From Ruania suaedae (lineage in GTDB: Bacteria; Actinomycetota; Actinomycetes; Actinomycetales; Beutenbergiaceae): a stretch of 64,000 bases of DNA. The translations under genes were made by a program, and so were the position numbers. Location of the stretch: the NCBI RefSeq assembly GCF_021049265.1, contig NZ_CP088018.1, positions 2,294,001-2,358,000 of the forward strand, read 5' to 3'. Below the pieces are notes generated by a model. That model had not been told where the DNA came from. It saw nothing but the letters and a program-made list of their open reading frames with translations, and did not search any database. Below, one piece after another: positions 41,990-50,378 of the stretch (within the stretch, counting starts at the first letter, position 1; each line of letters opens with the position of its first letter).

Positions 41990-44219
41990 GGTCGAGATAC
42001 TCCTCGTGGTCGGGATCGACAAGGCGGGTGACGGCAAGCAACACCTCGGGGTGCGTCACCAGGTTCGGGTCGTGGGCGATCAGCCCCCGGGCATCATCGC
42101 GTGCCTGCTCGATGAGGTCACGATCGCGGACCACCCGCAGCATCGTCAGCGAGTTACCCCGCCCGGACTGGGCGGCGCCGAGCACATCCCCCTCGCGGCG
42201 TTGCTCGAGGTCCTGCTCGGCGAGGGCGAAGCCGTCGGTGCTCGCCACCAGGGCCTGCAGCCGCTGCCAGGCGGGGGTGCCCGGCTCGGCCGAGCTGACC
42301 AGCAGGCACGTCCCCGGTGCACTGCCGCGTCCGACCCGTCCGCGCAGCTGGTGCAGCTGGGAGATCCCGAATCGGTCGGCGTCGAGGATGACCATCACGG
42401 TGGCCTCCGGCACGTCCACGCCCACCTCGATCACGGTGGTGGTCACCAGCACGGGGGTGCGGCCGGCCGCGAAGTCGGCCATCGCCCGGTCCTTCTCCTC
42501 GGTGGACAGCCGTCCGTGCATCATTCCCAGCGCGGTGCCGGCGAGGGTGCGGTCCCGGCCGAGCGTGGCGAAGGTGTCCTCGACGTTGGCCGCATCCTTG
42601 CCGGCCACCGCATCGGTGGCCCGCAGCGCGGTGACCGGGGTGGGGGCGTCGTCGTCCTCGACCACGGAGGAGCTGATGCGAGGGGCGACCACATAGGCCC
42701 GCCCACCCCGGGAGACCTCTTCGGCGACCTTCTCCCAGGTGCGGGTCAACCAGCGCGGGTTGTCGGCGGGGACGGCGAAGGTCTGGACGCCGGGGCGCCC
42801 GGCCGGGATCTCCCGCAGGGTCGAGACGTCGACGTCGCCGAAGAAGGTCATCGCCACCGACCGTGGGATCGGCGTGGCGGTCAGGAAGAGCTGGTGCGGC
42901 ATCGTCCGGCCCTTCGAACGCAGCGCGTCACGCTGCTCGACGCCGAACCGATGCTGCTCGTCGATGACCGTGAGCCCGAGATCGGCGAACTGCACCTGCT
43001 CCGAGAGCAGGGCATGGGTGCCGATCACGATCCCGGCGGCGCCGGAGGCCGCATCTGCGAGCGCCTGGCGCCGGGCGGTGGCGCCCATGGAGCCGGTGAT
43101 GAGGGCCACCCGGGTGGCATCGCTCGCCCCGCCGAGCATGCCGGCCTCGGCGAGCGGACCGAGCATCGCGCTGATCGATCGGTGGTGCTGCTGGGCGAGC
43201 ACCTCGGTGGGGGCCAGCAGTGCCGCCTGCCCGCCCGCATCGATGACCTGCATCATCGCCCGCAGCGCAACGACCGTCTTGCCCGAGCCGACCTCACCCT
43301 GCAGCAGTCGCTGCATGGGTTCGGCGGCAGCGAGGTCGGCGGCGATCTCCTCCGCCACCGTGCGCTGACCGCTGGTGAGTTCGAACGGCAGCTGGGCGTC
43401 GAGGGCGTCCATGAGCCCTCCGGCTCGGCTCGGCCGGGGTGTGGCGTCGTGAGCGGCGATGTCCGCACGACGGCGGGCGAGGGCGGTTTGGAGGATGAAC
43501 GCCTCCTCGTACCGGTAGCGGCGCTGGGCGTCCCGCCATTCCTGATCCACCGAGGGCAGATGGATCATCCGCAGGGCCGCGCCGGCCGGTGGGAGGCTGC
43601 GCCGCTGGACCACCTCCTGCGGCAACCACTCCGGCACATCGGCGTCGGCCATCGGGTCCAGCACCATCCGCACCGCCTTGGCGATCTTCCAGCTGGGCAG
43701 CTTCGCGGTGGCGGGGTAGACCGGGACGGGCCGGTTCACCCGTGCCTGCACGAGCGACTCATCGGCAGTCTCGCCCAGCGGCTCGTACTCGGGATGGGTG
43801 AGCTGCAGCTCGCTGCGGTAGAGCGAGACCAGCCCCGAGAACATCGCCGAGGCCCCGATCGGCAGCTGGCGGCGCAGGTGGGTGACCATCCCGGCATTGC
43901 GTGCGAAGAACGTCAGCGGCAACCGCGTGGTGCCGTCGGTGATCGTCACCGTCGCGATGTGCAGGCGGCGATTGCGGGCGGGGCGGCTCTCGATCTCGGC
44001 CACCTCGGCCATCACGGTGGCGTGCTCACCGGGGACGAGGTCGGCCAGGCGCGTGTACCGGCCACGATGGAGGTAGCGGCGCGGGAAGTGGCGCAACAGC
44101 TCGTCGACGGAGCGGACCCCGACGCCGGCCAGGGCCTTGGCGGTCTTCTCCCCGACGGCGCGCGCCAACTGCCGCGTGAGCTGTTCCGCGGCGTGCTCGT
44201 CGTCTACGTCTGCCACCAT
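41982..44219 (-). CDS. recG: ATP-dependent DNA helicase RecG
   Basis: The 745-residue branched-DNA helicase remodels stalled forks. It has the N-terminal wedge/OB domain (RYTRLADLVPGEHATVMAEV), helicase Walker A LLQGEVGSGKTVVALRA, DEQHRFGVEQR (motif II) and motif VI LRGRVGRGSAPGTC. ATG 44219 (MVADVDDEHAAEQL) is chosen because upstream frame to 44414 is non-conserved and lacks an RBS. A long open frame on the opposite strand here is a shadow. Follows rpmB divergently; the dhaL-like gene often found next to rpmB is absent. Confidence 0.96.
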   Translation of the reverse strand: MVADVDDEHAAEQLTRQLARAVGEKTAKALAGVGVRSVDELLRHFPRRYLHRGRYTRLADLVPGEHATVMAEVAEIESRPARNRRLHIATVTITDGTTRLPLTFFARNAGMVTHLRRQLPIGASAMFSGLVSLYRSELQLTHPEYEPLGETADESLVQARVNRPVPVYPATAKLPSWKIAKAVRMVLDPMADADVPEWLPQEVVQRRSLPPAGAALRMIHLPSVDQEWRDAQRRYRYEEAFILQTALARRRADIAAHDATPRPSRAGGLMDALDAQLPFELTSGQRTVAEEIAADLAAAEPMQRLLQGEVGSGKTVVALRAMMQVIDAGGQAALLAPTEVLAQQHHRSISAMLGPLAEAGMLGGASDATRVALITGSMGATARRQALADAASGAAGIVIGTHALLSEQVQFADLGLTVIDEQHRFGVEQRDALRSKGRTMPHQLFLTATPIPRSVAMTFFGDVDVSTLREIPAGRPGVQTFAVPADNPRWLTRTWEKVAEEVSRGGRAYVVAPRISSSVVEDDDAPTPVTALRATDAVAGKDAANVEDTFATLGRDRTLAGTALGMMHGRLSTEEKDRAMADFAAGRTPVLVTTTVIEVGVDVPEATVMVILDADRFGISQLHQLRGRVGRGSAPGTCLLVSSAEPGTPAWQRLQALVASTDGFALAEQDLEQRREGDVLGAAQSGRGNSLTMLRVVRDRDLIEQARDDARGLIAHDPNLVTHPEVLLAVTRLVDPDHEEYLDRA

Positions 44220-44288
44220 GGCGATGGTATCCGCACGCCCGGACATCCCTGCGTGTGCGGCAGAACACGACGGCGGCCTCGCTCCGGT

Positions 44289-44318
44289 TTGAGCCGGGCA
44301 CGGCACCTGGAGTACTCT
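44289..44318 (+). promoter_or_regulatory. Probable rpmB promoter
   Basis: TTGAGC (44289-44294) and TACTCT (44313-44318), 18-base spacing, about 115 bases upstream of the L28 gene. Confidence 0.55.
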
Positions 44319-44434
44319 GCTCTGGTTGCCCTTCCTGGGCATGCGCTCCGGCCCGCCCGCGCGGCGACCGGCCGAGCCCTTCACAGACCCTGCCGCTTCA
44401 CCCGTGGCGAGCACTGACCTAGAGGAGACCCACC

Positions 44435-44626
44435 GTGGCTGCTACGTGTGACGTCTGCGCCAAGGCCCCGAGCTTCGGCCACAGCATCTCGCACTCCCAC
44501 CGCCGGACCAAGCGGCGCTGGAACCCGAACATCCAGAAGGTGCGCACCGTCTCAGGCGGCACGCCCAAGCGCATGAACGTGTGCACCTCCTGCCTCAAGG
44601 CCGGGAAGGTCACCCGCGCCGTCTGA
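44435..44626 (+). CDS. rpmB: 50S ribosomal protein L28 (Zn-ribbon form)
   Basis: The 63-residue protein (MAATCDVCAKAPSFGHSISH...RMNVCTSCLKAGKV) keeps both CxxC pairs, so it is the zinc-binding C+ paralogue type. GTG 44435 is preceded by AGAGGAGA. It is monocistronic between the divergent recG and the convergent CBS gene, and closed by a hairpin at 44644-44675. Confidence 0.97.
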   Translation: MAATCDVCAKAPSFGHSISHSHRRTKRRWNPNIQKVRTVSGGTPKRMNVCTSCLKAGKVTRAV

Positions 44627-44643
44627 GATCGCGCATCCTCGCA

Positions 44644-44675
44644 CGAGGCCCTCGCCACTGGTGGCGGGGGCCTCG
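44644..44675 (+). terminator. Hairpin terminator after rpmB
   Basis: CGAGGCCCTCGCCAC (44644-44658) pairs with 44661-44675 with one G-U, a 15-bp stem with a 2-base apparent loop. It separates the convergent rpmB and CBS genes. Confidence 0.85.
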
Positions 44676-44702
44676 TCGTGTCAGCACGCCCGCAGCGGCA
44701 CG

Positions 44703-45134
44703 TCAGTGCGAGACGTAGTCCACCAGGGAGTCCCGCTCGCTCTGCAGCTCGTCCAGCCGGTGCTTGACGATGTCCCCGATGGAGACGATCGCCTCCAGTT
44801 TGCCGTCCACCACCACCGGCAGGTGCCGGATCCGGTGCTCGGTCATCGTCCGCGCCAGCACCTCGAGCTCGTCCTCAGGGACGCAGGTGTGCACGTGGAC
44901 GGTCATCACCTCGGCCACGGCGGCCTCGAGCACCCCGGCCCCGCGCGCGTGCAGGTGCCGGACCACATCGCGTTCGGTGACGATTCCGGCCACGCTGGCA
45001 CCCTCGTCCTCGGAGACGACCACGGCCCCGATGTTGCGGTCGTCCAGGACGGCGAGCAGGTCGGCCACGGTGGCCTGCGGCGGGACGGTGACGACCGCAG
45101 CACCCTTACGACGGATCACTTCTGAGATACGCAT
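44703..45134 (-). CDS. CBS-pair domain protein
   Basis: The 143-residue protein is two CBS motifs and nothing else (AVVTVPPQATVADLLAVL / GIVTERDVVRHL and HVHTCVPEDELEVLARTM / AIVSIGDIVKHRLDEL). Such stand-alone pairs bind adenine nucleotides or SAM/NADH and regulate other proteins; some dormancy-linked DosR-regulon members are of this type. Target unknown. It lies between thiL and rpmB. Confidence 0.9.
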   Translation of the reverse strand: MRISEVIRRKGAAVVTVPPQATVADLLAVLDDRNIGAVVVSEDEGASVAGIVTERDVVRHLHARGAGVLEAAVAEVMTVHVHTCVPEDELEVLARTMTEHRIRHLPVVVDGKLEAIVSIGDIVKHRLDELQSERDSLVDYVSH

Positions 45135-45171
45135 ACTTCACGATACGCCGACTGTGACCCCGATCACAGAC

Positions 45172-46146
45172 TCATCGGCCGGCGAAGTGGTCCCAGCCCG
45201 AGGTCGTCGTGGACGGAGACCGTCCGTCCACCCTCACACCCGGCTCCCCCGCGGCCACGGCGCCGATCTGCCGGAACCCCTCGGGCAGCGGTCCGTCCGG
45301 GCCGAAGACCGCGAGCAGGCCGTGGTCCTCGCCGCCGGTCAGTACCCAGTCGCCGGCCTCCCGGCCGAAGGTGCGAGCCAGCGGCTCCAGTGCCGCGACG
45401 TCGCCGGCGAGGGCCTGCGTGCTCAGGTCCAGCACCACCCCGCTGGCCCGCGCCATCCGCCCGGCGTCACGCAACAGCCCGTCGCTGACGTCCATCATCG
45501 CCCGCGCACCCGCCACGGCGGCCTGCGCCCCCGCCCCCACCGGTGGCTGCGGCCGCAGGAAGGCCCCGACGGCGTCCCCCGCCCCGGGCGCGTGCGAGCC
45601 ACCCGATTCCAGCACCACCAGCCCGGCTGCTGCCCGTCCCAGGACGCCGGCGTGACAGAGACGGTCACCCGGCCGGGCGCCGTCCCGGCGCACCGGCGCA
45701 CGGCCGTCCAGATCGCCGTGCGCGGTCATCGCCACCATCACCACCGGACCACCGGAGAGGTCGCCGCCCTCGGCCCCGACGGCGTGGCGCCGGCACGCCT
45801 GGGCGATCCCGTCCGCGAAGTCCTCCACCCAGGCGACCTCGAGGTCACCCGGCAGCACCAGCGAGGTGACGATCGCCGTCGGGCGGGCGCCCATGGCGGC
45901 CACGTCGGCGAGGTTCTGCATCACCGCACGCCATCCCACGTCGGCCCCGGTGCCCCAACCGAGGCGGAAGTGGCGGTCCTGCACGAGCACGTCGGTGGTC
46001 ACCACGAAGCGGCCGTCCGGGGCCAGGACCACGGCCGCGTCGTCGCCGGGCCCGACCACCCGGCCCGTCCCTGCGGGCAGCCGCGGCACCACCCGGGCCA
46101 GCAGCTCGTCCTCGGTGAGATCCTGGACCCGTTCGACCTGATGCAC
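45172..46146 (-). CDS. thiL: Thiamine-monophosphate kinase
   Basis: The 324-residue ATP-dependent enzyme makes thiamine diphosphate from TMP. PurM-like motifs are visible: VGPGDDAAVV, VVTTDVLVQDRHF, NLADVAAMGARP, GGDLSGGP and MMDVSDGLLRDA. GTG 46146. It is divergent from the DUF3515 lipoprotein gene by 42 bp, matching the conserved ddl-DUF3515-thiL order in actinobacteria. Confidence 0.95.
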   Translation of the reverse strand: MHQVERVQDLTEDELLARVVPRLPAGTGRVVGPGDDAAVVLAPDGRFVVTTDVLVQDRHFRLGWGTGADVGWRAVMQNLADVAAMGARPTAIVTSLVLPGDLEVAWVEDFADGIAQACRRHAVGAEGGDLSGGPVVMVAMTAHGDLDGRAPVRRDGARPGDRLCHAGVLGRAAAGLVVLESGGSHAPGAGDAVGAFLRPQPPVGAGAQAAVAGARAMMDVSDGLLRDAGRMARASGVVLDLSTQALAGDVAALEPLARTFGREAGDWVLTGGEDHGLLAVFGPDGPLPEGFRQIGAVAAGEPGVRVDGRSPSTTTSGWDHFAGR

Positions 46147-46188
46147 CCGCCGAGCCTACCCAGAGCCGGCACCGATTACGGTGGAGGG

Positions 46189-46710
46189 GTGCCCGACTCC
46201 CCCACCCACCGGCGCGGCCGCGCCACCGCCCTGACCACGGCGGCGATCGCCGTCGCGCTCCTGGGCGCCTGCCAGTCCACGGTGGAGGTGGCCCCGGCCC
46301 CCACCGCGAGCGCACCGGTGTGCGCCGAGGTGCTGCGCGCGCTGCCGGAGGAGCTCGCGGCAGCCGAGCGCCGGTCCACCACCTCCCAGGCCAGTGCCGC
46401 CTGGGGGGAGGATCCGGCGATCACCTTCCGATGCGGGGTGGCCCCGCCCGGGCCCACCACCGACCGGTGCATCACGGCCGAGGCCGCGAACGGCACCTCG
46501 GTGGACTGGGTGGTCAACGAGATCGGCGATGTGGACAGCGGGTGGCGGTTCACGACCTACGGCCGCGTGCCCGCCATCGAACTGACGGTGCCGGTGGAGC
46601 GCGTGGGCAACGCCTCCGATGCCGACCCGACCACATTGCTGGTCGACATCGGCGAGGCGGTCGACCTCATCGGCGCCGAGCGCTCGTGCCTCGCGCTCGA
46701 GGACCTCTGA
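46189..46710 (+). CDS. DUF3515 family lipoprotein
   Basis: The 173-residue protein has a lipoprotein signal with lipobox LLGAC, so it should be lipid-anchored outside the membrane. The mature part fits DUF3515 (CAEVLRALPEELAAAERR near the start, ITFRCGVAPPGPTTDRC, a mid-to-late VPAIELTVPVERV). The function of the family is unknown; its conserved place next to ddl and thiL suggests an envelope role. GTG 46189. It converges on ddl. Confidence 0.9.
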   Translation: MPDSPTHRRGRATALTTAAIAVALLGACQSTVEVAPAPTASAPVCAEVLRALPEELAAAERRSTTSQASAAWGEDPAITFRCGVAPPGPTTDRCITAEAANGTSVDWVVNEIGDVDSGWRFTTYGRVPAIELTVPVERVGNASDADPTTLLVDIGEAVDLIGAERSCLALEDL

Positions 46711-46713
46711 ACC

Positions 46714-47829
46714 TCAGCGCAGGCCGGTGCGGCGCTGGCGTGCCAGCTCGATCAGCTCGGTGATCAGATCGCGATAGGCCAGGCCGGATCGCTCCCACAT
46801 CATCGGGTACATCGAGAACGGCGTGAAGCCGGGCATCGTGTTGATCTCGTTGACGACCACACCGGAGGCGGTGACGAAGAAGTCCACCCGGGCCAGGCCC
46901 TCGCACCCGAGGGCGTCGAAGGTCTGCGCGGCGAGGGCGCGTACCTCGGCGGTGGTCGCCTCGCCCACCTCGGCGGGCCAGGCGAGGGTGACGCCGTCGG
47001 CGTCGAAGTACTTGGCCTGGTAGTCGTAGAACCCGTGGCCGGTGTCGGTGACGAGGATCTCCCCCGGCAGCGTCGTGCGCGGCGGGGCGTCGTCGCGGCC
47101 CTCGAGCACGGCGCACTCGATCTCCCGCCCGACGATCGCCGCCTCGACGATCACCTTCGGGTCGTGCTCGCGTGCGGCCTCGACGGCGGCGGCCAGATCC
47201 TCGGGCCGGTCCACCTTGGAGATGCCGATGCTGGACCCGGCGCGGCACGGCTTGACGAACACCGGCCACCCCAGGGCGTCCACGGCCGCGAGCGCGTCCT
47301 CGCGGCTGGTGCGCCAGGCACGATCGGTGATCACCGTGTAGGGCCCCACCGGCAGCCCGGCGCCGGCCAGGACGATCTTCATGTAGTGCTTGTCCATGCC
47401 GACGGCCGAGGCGAGGACCCCGGAACCGGCGTAGGGCAGCCCGGCGAGCTCGAGCATCCCCTGCAGGGTGCCGTCCTCTCCGAACGGCCCGTGCAGCAGC
47501 GGCAGCACCACATCCACCTGGCCCAGCAGCGCGGGCGCGGAGCCGGAGCCGGGCCCGTAGCTGACGACGTCACCGGAGGAGTCCATCGGCAGCAGCACCT
47601 GGTCGCCGTCCCCGGCCTCGACCTGCGGAGGGGTCGGGCCGGTGATCTGCCAGCGCGCCGGATCGTCGGCGGCGAGGATCCACTCGCCGGTGCGGGCGAT
47701 GCCGATCGGCACCACCTCGTAGCGGTCGCGATCGATCGCGGCCAGCACGCCGGCGGCGGTCGCACAGCTGACAGGGTGCTCATCGCTGCGACCGCCGAAC
47801 AGGATCGCCACACGGGTACGTTCGCTCAT
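46714..47829 (-). CDS. ddl: D-alanine--D-alanine ligase
   Basis: The 371-residue ATP-grasp ligase makes the D-Ala-D-Ala dipeptide of peptidoglycan. Visible: VAILFGGRSDEHPVSC, PLLHGPFGEDGTLQGML, VFVKPCRAGSSIGISKV, ARVDFFVTASGVVVNEINTMPGFT. ATG 47829 is taken because upstream extension to 48063 runs over the divergent metB-like gene. The gpsA gene often upstream is absent here. Confidence 0.96.
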   Translation of the reverse strand: MSERTRVAILFGGRSDEHPVSCATAAGVLAAIDRDRYEVVPIGIARTGEWILAADDPARWQITGPTPPQVEAGDGDQVLLPMDSSGDVVSYGPGSGSAPALLGQVDVVLPLLHGPFGEDGTLQGMLELAGLPYAGSGVLASAVGMDKHYMKIVLAGAGLPVGPYTVITDRAWRTSREDALAAVDALGWPVFVKPCRAGSSIGISKVDRPEDLAAAVEAAREHDPKVIVEAAIVGREIECAVLEGRDDAPPRTTLPGEILVTDTGHGFYDYQAKYFDADGVTLAWPAEVGEATTAEVRALAAQTFDALGCEGLARVDFFVTASGVVVNEINTMPGFTPFSMYPMMWERSGLAYRDLITELIELARQRRTGLR

Positions 47830-47885
47830 CAGCGCCAGCGTACGGCAACACCACCTCCCGGCGCCGACGCGTAGGCTCGGGGACC

Positions 47886-49058
47886 GTGACCGAGAACCAC
47901 GAGCCCCACCTCCACCCGGACACCCGCACCGTGACCGCGGGCCGGCCGGCCCGCCAGGAGCAGGCGCCGGTGAACCCGCCGGTGGTCCTCTCCTCCACCT
48001 ACGTCTCGACCGGCTCCCCCGACTCCGGGGACCTGGTCTACGCCCGCCTGGGGACCGAGACATGGCTGCCGCTGGAGGAGGCGCTCGCCGCTCTCGAGCA
48101 GGCCGCCCTGCCGGCCCTGGTGTTCGGTTCCGGGATGGGAGCGATCTCCGCGGCGCTGGACCTGGTGCCCGCCGGTGGTGAGGTGATCATCCCCCGGCAC
48201 AGTTACCACGCCTCGCTCGTGGCCGCCCGGCACCTGGCCGAGCGCTCCCGGGTGAGGGTCACCGAGGTCGACATCGCCGACACCGCGCAGGTCGTCGCGG
48301 CGGTGCAGGCCTCGGCCGACGGTGGCCACGAGCCGGTGCTGTGGGTGGAGTCGCCCACCAACCCGATGCTGGAGGTGGCGGACCTGCCGGCACTGGCGGA
48401 GGCGACCCACGCCGTCGGCGGCCTGGTGATCGCGGACAACACCTTCGCCACCCCGCTGGGGCAGCGCCCGCTCGGCCTGGGCGCAGACGTGGTGGTGCAC
48501 TCGGTGACCAAGTACCTGGCCGGGCACTCCGACGTCGTCCTCGGGGCAGCACTCACCGACGATGCCGGCCTGCACGAGCGGTTGCGCACCCGCCGCAGCA
48601 TCGGTGGCGCCGTGGCCGGCCCCTGGGAGGCGTGGCTGGCGCTGCGCGGGATGCGCACGCTCGCGCTCCGGGTGGAGCGCTCGCAGCGCAACGCCGCGGC
48701 TCTCGCCGAGCACCTGCGCGACCACCCACAGGTGGTGGCCGTCAGCTACCCCGGCCTGCCCGACCACCCCCAGCACGCGCGTGCCGCCGCTCAGATGTCC
48801 GGCTTCGGCTCGATCCTCACGCTCCGGCCGGCCGGCGGCGTCCGCGGCGCCGAGGCGCTCACGCGCGCGCTGAGGCTGTGGGTGCCGGCCACGAGCCTGG
48901 GCGGGGTCGAGTCCTCCCTGGAGCGGCGACGCCGGTTCGCCGCCGAGGCCGTGACCGTGCCCGAGGACCTGCTGCGGCTGTCCGTCGGGATCGAGGATGT
49001 GAGCGACCTGATCGCCGATCTCGATCAGGCGCTGGAGGTGGCGAGCCACTACGCTTGA
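47886..49058 (+). CDS. Cys/Met-metabolism PLP enzyme (cystathionine gamma-synthase/lyase type)
   Basis: The 390-residue fold-type I PLP enzyme has GSGMGAISAAL, the PLP-phosphate and stacking regions (LWVESPTNPMLEVADL, VIADNTFATPLGQRP) and Schiff-base Lys in HSVTKYLAGHSD. MetB (cystathionine gamma-synthase), MetZ and gamma-lyases cannot be separated from sequence alone. GTG 47886 start, 57 bp divergent from ddl. No SAM riboswitch is visible upstream, in contrast with the monooxygenase at 707-1687. Confidence 0.9.
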   Translation: MTENHEPHLHPDTRTVTAGRPARQEQAPVNPPVVLSSTYVSTGSPDSGDLVYARLGTETWLPLEEALAALEQAALPALVFGSGMGAISAALDLVPAGGEVIIPRHSYHASLVAARHLAERSRVRVTEVDIADTAQVVAAVQASADGGHEPVLWVESPTNPMLEVADLPALAEATHAVGGLVIADNTFATPLGQRPLGLGADVVVHSVTKYLAGHSDVVLGAALTDDAGLHERLRTRRSIGGAVAGPWEAWLALRGMRTLALRVERSQRNAAALAEHLRDHPQVVAVSYPGLPDHPQHARAAAQMSGFGSILTLRPAGGVRGAEALTRALRLWVPATSLGGVESSLERRRRFAAEAVTVPEDLLRLSVGIEDVSDLIADLDQALEVASHYA

Positions 49059-49090
49059 GCCGGACGTTCCCTACCTCGAGGAGGTGGCTG

Positions 49091-49765
49091 ATGCGACCGA
49101 TGCACACGCGATATCTGCCGCTGGCGGTCCTGACCGCGACCGCGCTCTCGCTCGCCGGCTGCACCGATGCCCCGGAGGAGTCCGGTGAGGGAACGACAGA
49201 CCAGCCCGATCCCACCACCAGCGCCCCGGCCGAGGACGACACCGAGAGCCCGTCGCCGGAGCCGACCGAGGAGGAAAGCACCGAGGACACCTCGCAGGAC
49301 AGCCCGGCGGAGGGGTCCGAGCCCTTCCCGGCCGACACCTCGCGTGATACCCAGGCGGCCGAGGGTGGCTACGACCTGCTGCTGGTGGAGGCACGCACCG
49401 GGCGGCACGACGGCTACGACCGGGTGGTGCTGGAGTTCACCGGGTCCGGGACACCGGGCTGGGTGGGCGAGTACGTCGAGGACCCCGTCGAGGACGGCAG
49501 CGGACGCCCGATCGACATCGAGGGTGAGGCCGCGCTGCAGGTCACGGTCGAGGGCACCCGCTATCCCGACAAGACCGACGACTACTTCTCCCCCGCCGTG
49601 CTGCCCGTCGAGGGCGAGGCCATCGAGGAGGCCGATATCGGCGGCACCTTCGAGGGATACACGCAGGTCATCGTCGGCGTCGAGGACGAGGGCTCCCCGT
49701 TCCGGGTGTTCTCACTGACTGATCCGACCCGGGTGGTCATCGACGTCCAGGACGTCGAGGACTGA
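49091..49765 (+). CDS. AMIN-like domain lipoprotein
   Basis: The 224-residue protein has a lipoprotein signal with lipobox SLAGC, an acidic Ser/Thr/Pro/Glu-rich linker (about 27-80, with PSPEPTEEESTEDTSQD), and a C-terminal domain with YDRVVLEFTGSGTPGWVGEYV and PFRVFSLTDPTRVVIDV, typical of AMIN-like proteins. It is probably a surface-anchored protein tied to the cell wall. ATG 49091 follows AGGAGG by 7 bases. It follows the PLP enzyme by 32 bases. Confidence 0.85.
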   Translation: MRPMHTRYLPLAVLTATALSLAGCTDAPEESGEGTTDQPDPTTSAPAEDDTESPSPEPTEEESTEDTSQDSPAEGSEPFPADTSRDTQAAEGGYDLLLVEARTGRHDGYDRVVLEFTGSGTPGWVGEYVEDPVEDGSGRPIDIEGEAALQVTVEGTRYPDKTDDYFSPAVLPVEGEAIEEADIGGTFEGYTQVIVGVEDEGSPFRVFSLTDPTRVVIDVQDVED

Positions 49766-49769
49766 CGGC

Positions 49770-50378
49770 TCAGATCCAGCCGCGGGCCCGGGCCGTGCGC
49801 GCGGCCTCGTGCCGGTTGGCGGCGCCGAGCTTGGACGCCGCCGAGGACAGGTAGTTGCGGACCGTACCCGGGCTCAGTGAGGCGCGCACGGCGATCTCCT
49901 CCACGGGGGCGCCGTCCGCGGCCAGTTCGAGCACGTCCGCCTCACGCGCCGTCAGCGGGCTGGCGCCGGCGGAGATCGCCTCCGCCGCGAGCTCGGGATC
50001 GACGTACCGGCCCCCGGCCACCACCTGGCGCAGCACGTCGGCCAGGACCTTGGCGGAGACGGTCTTGGGCAGGAAGCCGCGCACGCCCGCCTCCAGGGCT
50101 TTCTTCAGGTAGCCCGGCCGCCCGTGACTGGTCACGATCACACACGCGCACCCCGGCACCTCGGTGAGGATCTGCGCGGCGGCCTCGATCCCGTCCAGCC
50201 CCGGCATCTGCAGGTCGAGCACGGCCACGTCCGGGGCGAGCCGGCGCGCCAGCGCCACCGCCTCGGTCCCGCTCGCGGCCTGTCCGACGACGTCGATGTC
50301 CTCCTCCAGATCCAGCAGGGAGGCGACCGCATCCCGGATCAGGTTCTCGTCGTCGGCCAGCATCACCTGAATGGTCAT
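49770..50378 (-). CDS. NarL-family response regulator
   Basis: The 202-residue protein has a receiver domain (VMLADDENLIRDAVASLL, phospho-Asp in VAVLDLQMPGLDG) and a LuxR-type HTH (LTAREADVLELAADGAPVEE, LSPGTVRNYLSSAASKLG), the DesR/LiaR type. It overlaps the kinase stop by 4 bases and is its partner. A palindrome ATGACA-N2-TGTCAT upstream of the kinase is a likely binding site. Confidence 0.92.
   Translation of the reverse strand: MTIQVMLADDENLIRDAVASLLDLEEDIDVVGQAASGTEAVALARRLAPDVAVLDLQMPGLDGIEAAAQILTEVPGCACVIVTSHGRPGYLKKALEAGVRGFLPKTVSAKVLADVLRQVVAGGRYVDPELAAEAISAGASPLTAREADVLELAADGAPVEEIAVRASLSPGTVRNYLSSAASKLGAANRHEAARTARARGWI

Noticed and set aside
41955-44417. An 820-codon plus-strand open frame.
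   Set aside because: It is a mirror of recG, whose helicase motifs are unmistakable on the minus strand. The translation is a low-complexity mix of Gly/Arg/His.
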